Origin: Methanocorpusculum sp.
Lineage (GTDB): Archaea; Halobacteriota; Methanomicrobia; Methanomicrobiales; Methanocorpusculaceae
Assembly: GCA_029987245.1 (NCBI GenBank)
Contig: DALTWG010000021.1
Location: forward strand, 1-25,296
Reading direction: 5' to 3'
Length of the DNA stretch: 25,296 bases
Under the pieces are notes generated by a model. It did not search any database, was not told the origin of the DNA, and saw nothing but the letters and a program-made list of their open reading frames with translations. Of the stretch, positions 22,330-25,296 are shown one piece after another. Both the position numbers and the translations under genes were made by a program. Positions within the stretch are counted from its first letter, which is position 1. The number at the start of each line of letters is the position of its first letter.

Positions 22330-22608
22330 GATTTTGACTCCCTCATTATCCTGAGAAAAATTGTATTAATTACATGGGACAGACCGGCTTTTATAGGTTA
22401 TTCAACATGTTTATATCTGAGAACAATTTTACCCCCGCCGCAGAAAACGTGTAAACTGAAATCCCAGCCAAATCCATTATTTTACCAAACAAACCCCGGC
22501 CGCAGGATATTTTTCCTTTGCGCGATTGACCGGTTTAAAGGGATTTCGGGACAGGTTTATATGCCTGATGCGAAAAAAGAGACAACAGCCGGATGAAAAA
22601 AAAACGGC
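22330..22608. other. Gene-free region between UPF0058 and UPF0179 genes
   Basis: No reading frame is supported. It contains the UPF0058 promoter (minus strand, TATAAAAG at 22396-22389), two canonical plus-strand TATA boxes with no plus-strand gene behind them (TTTATATC 22410-22417, TTTATATG 22556-22563), a 12-of-13 direct repeat (ACCCCCGCCGCAG at 22431-22443, ACCCCGGCCGCAG at 22493-22505) and the UPF0179 terminator. A small plus-strand RNA is possible but unproven. Confidence 0.4.
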
Positions 22609-22609
22609 T
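22587..22609 (-). terminator. Terminator of the egsA-UPF0179 operon
   Basis: On the minus strand AGCCG, nine T residues (22604-22596), CATC, then CGGCT: a 5-bp inverted repeat (22609-22605 with 22591-22587) whose loop contains the T9 tract, immediately following the UPF0179 stop codon. Confidence 0.5.
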
Positions 22610-23070
22610 CAAGTCGGAACATTGCGCAGCTCAACCAGCTTGAGATTTTTCTTCCCCCTCGGACACATCTCCGAATACGAACCAAGCACCTCAAGCACCA
22701 CATAACGCCCCTGATCCCTCACCCCGTCCGGATGACAGAACGCATACCCCTTGCAGAATTTTTCATCACAGACCGGCGAATACGTGATTCTTGTCCGCCG
22801 CGTCGCCTGCGACGTTGGAATAACCGCAGTGATTTTCGACTCCTCCACATCCACCGCCTGCGCGCCCTCGGCATGCACCGCGCAAAGATGCTTTGTCTTT
22901 CGCACCGCAACAACCTTGTAACGCCTGCCTTTTTTCAGTTTTTCCGAATGACAGACCTTTGCCACCTTGCAGGATTCGCATGCGGCCGCTTTACCGGCGT
23001 AGACAAACTCCGCGCCCTCATGCGCGAGTACATCTCCGACAATCGTTACTATTTTTTCTTCCGGGTCCAT
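22609..23070 (-). CDS. UPF0179 family cysteine-rich protein
   Basis: Archaeal protein of unknown function, typical of methanogens. The 153-residue sequence starts DPEEKIVTIVGDVLAHEGAEFVYAG and carries eight cysteines: CESC with a third at Cys40 (Cys31, 34, 40), Cys63 in HLCAVH, then Cys101, 106, 112 and Cys136 in EMCPRGKK. Two groups of three closely spaced cysteines plus two single ones suggest two metal or Fe-S sites. Beta-rich stretches (RRYKVVAVRKTKH, RYVVLEVLG) separate them. It starts 2 nt after the egsA stop, so it is the second gene of that operon. Family assignment is confident from sequence pattern; function is not. Confidence 0.85.
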   Translation of the reverse strand: MDPEEKIVTIVGDVLAHEGAEFVYAGKAAACESCKVAKVCHSEKLKKGRRYKVVAVRKTKHLCAVHAEGAQAVDVEESKITAVIPTSQATRRTRITYSPVCDEKFCKGYAFCHPDGVRDQGRYVVLEVLGSYSEMCPRGKKNLKLVELRNVPT

Positions 23071-23072
23071 AC

Positions 23073-24152
23073 TTATACCTCATATAATACAGCAACTGCT
23101 GCAGATGCTTTTTCAATAGTCATGTGGTCGTCAAAGACAGTATACCTTTCCGGACGGATTTCATGCGCCCGCATCACCGCTTCAAGAACCGTCTCGCGCG
23201 TGAGACCGACATCCTCCGGCCGTGTCGGCGCCCCCACATCCCGCAGCGCATTGCGAATCTTGCGCCAGTCGGCGCCGTGCAGATACATACTGATAATCGT
23301 ACCAATACCGCACGCCTCCCCGTGCAGCGCGACATCCGGCGCAAGATACTCCAGCATATGTGCAAATTTGTGCTCCCCGCCCGACGCCGGACGCGAAGAG
23401 CCTGCAATACTCATCGCAACCCCCGAAGAGAAAAGAGCCTTCATTACCATCCATGCCGCGTTTTCATCACCGAGCCGGATTTTATTTGCATTTTCCACCA
23501 AAAGCTCCGCCGTAATCATAGACAGCGTCAGCGCATATTCGCTCACCTTTTCCCCCGTGCGGTTGCGCGACAACTCCCAGTCAAGCACCGCCGTATAATT
23601 TGCAACCACATCGGCAAAGCCTGACGCCATCATCCGCCGCGGCGCGTTTGCTAAAATACCGGTATCAGCCACAATCGCAACCGGCGGATGCGCAGCAAGA
23701 CTGACATTTCCCTCCTCGGTTTTCACCGAAGCGCGCGACGAGGCAATCCCGTCGTGCGATGCCGCCGTCGGCACACTGATAAACGGAATATCAAGATTGT
23801 AAGAGGCGATTTTAGCCGTATCAATCACGCGCCCGCCCCCCACACCAAGCATTAAAACAATCCCGCGCTCCTTTGCAAAATCCTCGACGCGCTCGATTTC
23901 TTCATACGTGATTTTGCCGACAATAAGCGTGTGCACCGCAAAACCGCTCAAAAGTTCTGCAACCGTTTTACCAACGGTCTCCATAGTATGGGCACCGGCT
24001 AAAACAAGCAGCGGACCGGTGATATGCAAATCACTAATCACCTCCGGCAGCTGCTTTAACACGTCATGCCCTGCAATGACATCGCGCGGCATTTGAATCC
24101 AGCGCGATTTGTCAAATTTTTTATTCTTTAATAACCTATTATTCTTACTCAT
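23073..24152 (-). CDS. egsA: sn-Glycerol-1-phosphate dehydrogenase
   Basis: Reduces dihydroxyacetone phosphate to sn-glycerol-1-phosphate with NAD(P)H, the committed step that gives archaeal lipids their distinctive stereochemistry. It belongs to the iron-alcohol-dehydrogenase-like family. Visible are the nucleotide-binding GGGRVIDTAK (105-114), SVPTAASHDGIAS (126-138), and zinc ligands Asp181 (GFADVVANY), His261 (GGEHKFAHML) and His277 (LHGEACGIG). Length (359) is normal; the first 15 residues are lysine-rich and the true start may be at MPRDVIAGHD (residue 21). A TATA box (GCATATATGT) centred about 27 nt upstream supports ATG 24152 and a leaderless message. Confidence 0.95.
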   Translation of the reverse strand: MSKNNRLLKNKKFDKSRWIQMPRDVIAGHDVLKQLPEVISDLHITGPLLVLAGAHTMETVGKTVAELLSGFAVHTLIVGKITYEEIERVEDFAKERGIVLMLGVGGGRVIDTAKIASYNLDIPFISVPTAASHDGIASSRASVKTEEGNVSLAAHPPVAIVADTGILANAPRRMMASGFADVVANYTAVLDWELSRNRTGEKVSEYALTLSMITAELLVENANKIRLGDENAAWMVMKALFSSGVAMSIAGSSRPASGGEHKFAHMLEYLAPDVALHGEACGIGTIISMYLHGADWRKIRNALRDVGAPTRPEDVGLTRETVLEAVMRAHEIRPERYTVFDDHMTIEKASAAVAVLYEV

Positions 24153-24163
24153 GGTGAATCATT

Positions 24164-25009
24164 ATGTTTGAAGACATATATGCGTGGATGTGTGATATCA
24201 GAGCATCGAATTACTCTGTCGCACTTACCATCGTTTATGCTATATTAGTAATCCTCGGACTGTATATACTTTATCGGTGGCTCAAACACATGAAAATTGC
24301 TATCGATGCCCCGTTTGTTCTTACCGGCATAACCTATGTGGTGCTTGGCGGGATACTGCATGTGATAGGCGATACCAAACTGATTCCCGACCCCTGGGAA
24401 TTTTTAATGGAGACGCCGCAGGTCTATATTCTGGTGATGATTTTTGCCATCCTGGTGCTCTGGGGCTCGATTGTTCTTGAACGCCGGCACATAGTGATAA
24501 AATACACCACACCCTTCATGCTCGGAGGCATTATTCCCTCAGCCATAGCATTCCTGGTGCTGGTAGTATTCGGCCTCACCGGCCCGGTGGGCAAATTCGA
24601 CATCCCGGTGCTTTTAATCGTCCTGCTGACTGCAGCGGCGGCAACCGCCGCCGTCTGGGCGCTTCTGCGCTATGTCTTTCGCTGGAAATACGTCACCGAC
24701 CCCGTGTACATCGCGCTTCTTGCAAGCCATTTCCTGGACGCATCGGCAACAGGCTATGCAATCTCGGTCCACCCGAAAGGCTACATTGAACAGCATGTTT
24801 TGGGAAGCGGCCTGATTGAACTTACCGGCACCGGCTACATTATGTTTGCGCTTAAATTCGTGGTGCTCGTCATTGCGATTTGGATTTTGGAAAAGTTCCG
24901 GCATGAAGAAGGCATGAGCCCTGTCTGGCACCTGGTGCTTCTTGCGATGATTGTAGTAGGCCTTGGCCCCGGCATACGCGATTTACTGCGCATGGTGCTG
25001 TGGATTTAA
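24164..25009 (+). CDS. DUF63 family membrane protein
   Basis: Archaeal integral membrane protein of unknown function. The 281-residue sequence has about seven or eight hydrophobic helices, with the family landmarks ITYVVLGGILHVIGDTKLIPDPW in the first third, LLASHFLDASATGYAISV near residue 185-202, and RHEEGMSPVWHLVLLAMIVVGLGPGIRDLLRM at the end. Conserved charged residues inside helices (His and Asp in ILHVIGD, His and Asp in ASHFLDAS) hint at an enzyme or carrier rather than a purely structural protein. It is divergent from egsA with only 11 nt between the start codons. A T8 tract follows the gene. Confidence 0.85.
   Translation: MFEDIYAWMCDIRASNYSVALTIVYAILVILGLYILYRWLKHMKIAIDAPFVLTGITYVVLGGILHVIGDTKLIPDPWEFLMETPQVYILVMIFAILVLWGSIVLERRHIVIKYTTPFMLGGIIPSAIAFLVLVVFGLTGPVGKFDIPVLLIVLLTAAAATAAVWALLRYVFRWKYVTDPVYIALLASHFLDASATGYAISVHPKGYIEQHVLGSGLIELTGTGYIMFALKFVVLVIAIWILEKFRHEEGMSPVWHLVLLAMIVVGLGPGIRDLLRMVLWI
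24174..24183 (-). promoter_or_regulatory. egsA TATA box inside the DUF63 gene
   Basis: GCATATATGT on the minus strand, centred about 27 nt from the egsA start, lies within the first codons of the divergent DUF63 gene. The DUF63 promoter candidate (CCTATTATTC, around 24135-24144) likewise lies within the first codons of egsA. Confidence 0.5.
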
Positions 25010-25015
25010 TCCGTA

Positions 25016-25023
25016 TTTTTTTT
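25016..25023 (+). terminator. T8 terminator after the DUF63 gene
   Basis: Eight T residues starting 7 nt after the stop codon; a plausible archaeal oligo-T terminator. Confidence 0.55.
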
Positions 25024-25047
25024 ATCCGGGCTTTTTACAAAACGGCT

Positions 25048-25128
25048 TTGCACAATAATTCAATCCTGCACAAAAATTAATTCAAAATGATATTTCTGCA
25101 CAAAAATTATACTCCCTGCACAAAAATT
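25048..25128. repeat. Array of CTGCACAAAAATT direct repeats
   Basis: Three exact copies of the 13-mer CTGCACAAAAATT begin at 25066, 25096 and 25116, preceded by a degenerate copy TTGCACAATAATT at 25048. The start-to-start spacings are 18, 30 and 20 nt, with unrelated AT-rich DNA between. No gene reads through the array. Function unknown; too short and irregular for CRISPR. Confidence 0.85.
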
Positions 25129-25207
25129 CGTGTAACTATTCAGCCTTATGTATGGTGCTGAATTTTTTATCTTTTTGGCTTTTATAACGCGCTTACGCGC
25201 GAAAAAC

Positions 25208-25255
25208 GCAGATTTCCGCAGATTGCACGCAGATTTTCACAGATTACAGCAGATT
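25208..25255. repeat. Helically phased GCAGATT repeats
   Basis: Five copies of (G/A)CAGATT begin at 25208, 25218, 25229, 25239 (ACAGATT) and 25249, i.e. spaced 10, 11, 10 and 10 nt. The spacing matches one DNA helical turn. Between 25129 and 25207 I see only an AT-rich stretch and GCGC-TTAC-GCGC. Confidence 0.85.
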
Positions 25256-25259
25256 CTTT

Positions 25260-25282
25260 CGGCGGGCGAATTACGCCCGCCG
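25260..25282. repeat. Perfect 9-bp GC-rich inverted repeat
   Basis: CGGCGGGCG (25260-25268) and CGCCCGCCG (25274-25282) flank AATTA, directly after the phased repeats; an A6 tract follows. It could be a minus-strand terminator for a gene beyond the window (T6 precedes the stem on that strand, not ideal) or part of a repeat element. Confidence 0.8.
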
Positions 25283-25296
25283 TTAAAAAATCATAT

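Noticed and set aside
22732..23598. A 288-codon open frame on the plus strand across UPF0179 and egsA
   Set aside because: It lies antisense to two well-supported genes, has biased Arg/Ser/Cys-rich composition with no recognisable motif, and no ribosome binding site.
25048..25255. CRISPR array
   Set aside because: Repeats are only 7-13 nt, the spacing is irregular or too short for spacers, and no cas gene is present.

Overview
This window is archaeal chromosome, almost certainly from a euryarchaeal methanogen. The evidence is a fused Kae1-Bud32 protein, eukaryote-like ribosomal proteins (eS1, eS24, eS27-type, eL40, uS15), Rpo7 and Spt4, aIF2-gamma, RadA, sn-glycerol-1-phosphate dehydrogenase (archaeal lipid stereochemistry), AglB, and archaeal-only families (DUF2098, DUF359, UPF0058, UPF0179, DUF63). 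Intergenic regions are AT-rich with TATA-type promoters and oligo-T terminators, and many coding regions are rich in GCGC/CGCG. I suspect Methanomicrobiales, possibly a Methanocorpusculum-like organism, but that is recall-based and not proven here.

Layout. 0.2-2.8 kb: the oligosaccharyltransferase aglB. 2.8-8.9 kb: a dense plus-strand information-processing cluster (DUF2098, aIF2-gamma, PIN-domain protein, rpo7, spt4, GTP-dependent dephospho-CoA kinase, rps24e, rps27ae, kae1-bud32, XTP pyrophosphatase, rpl40e, the last a 47-codon gene). 9.0-11.2 kb: a membrane protein, a Bles03/DUF1917-like protein on the minus strand and HtpX. 11.26-11.9 kb: tRNA-Gly(TCC), tRNA-Val(CAC) and a GNAT acetyltransferase that starts 11 nt after the tRNA. 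11.95-14.46 kb: minus-strand operon rps15-recJ-pcc1-rps3ae. 14.46-14.8 kb: a non-coding region with much potential RNA structure, including the rps15 leader. 14.8-16.2 kb: HI0933-type flavoprotein and tRNA-Thr(GGT). 16.2-18.2 kb: a non-coding stretch with clustered hairpins, radA and phosphoglycolate phosphatase. 18.2-20.5 kb: PRC-barrel protein, winged-helix/CBS regulator and a divergent NOG1-type GTPase. 20.5-24.15 kb: minus-strand genes for an unknown two-domain protein translationally coupled to a J-domain protein, UPF0058, UPF0179 and egsA. 24.16-25.0 kb: DUF63 membrane protein. 25.0-25.3 kb: a gene-free end with two different short-repeat arrays and a strong hairpin.

How the genes fit together. 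Most of the window is core machinery: translation initiation, ribosome, RNA polymerase stalk/elongation, the KEOPS t6A-tRNA complex (kae1-bud32 and, 5 kb away, pcc1), recombination, nucleotide sanitation and CoA and lipid synthesis. I found no CRISPR array, transposase, prophage or obvious defence island. The least explained items are the structured leader in front of rps15, the repeat arrays at the right end, the J-domain/unknown-protein pair, the cysteine-rich UPF0179 protein paired with egsA, and two divergent gene pairs whose TATA boxes imply leaderless transcripts with interlocked promoters.
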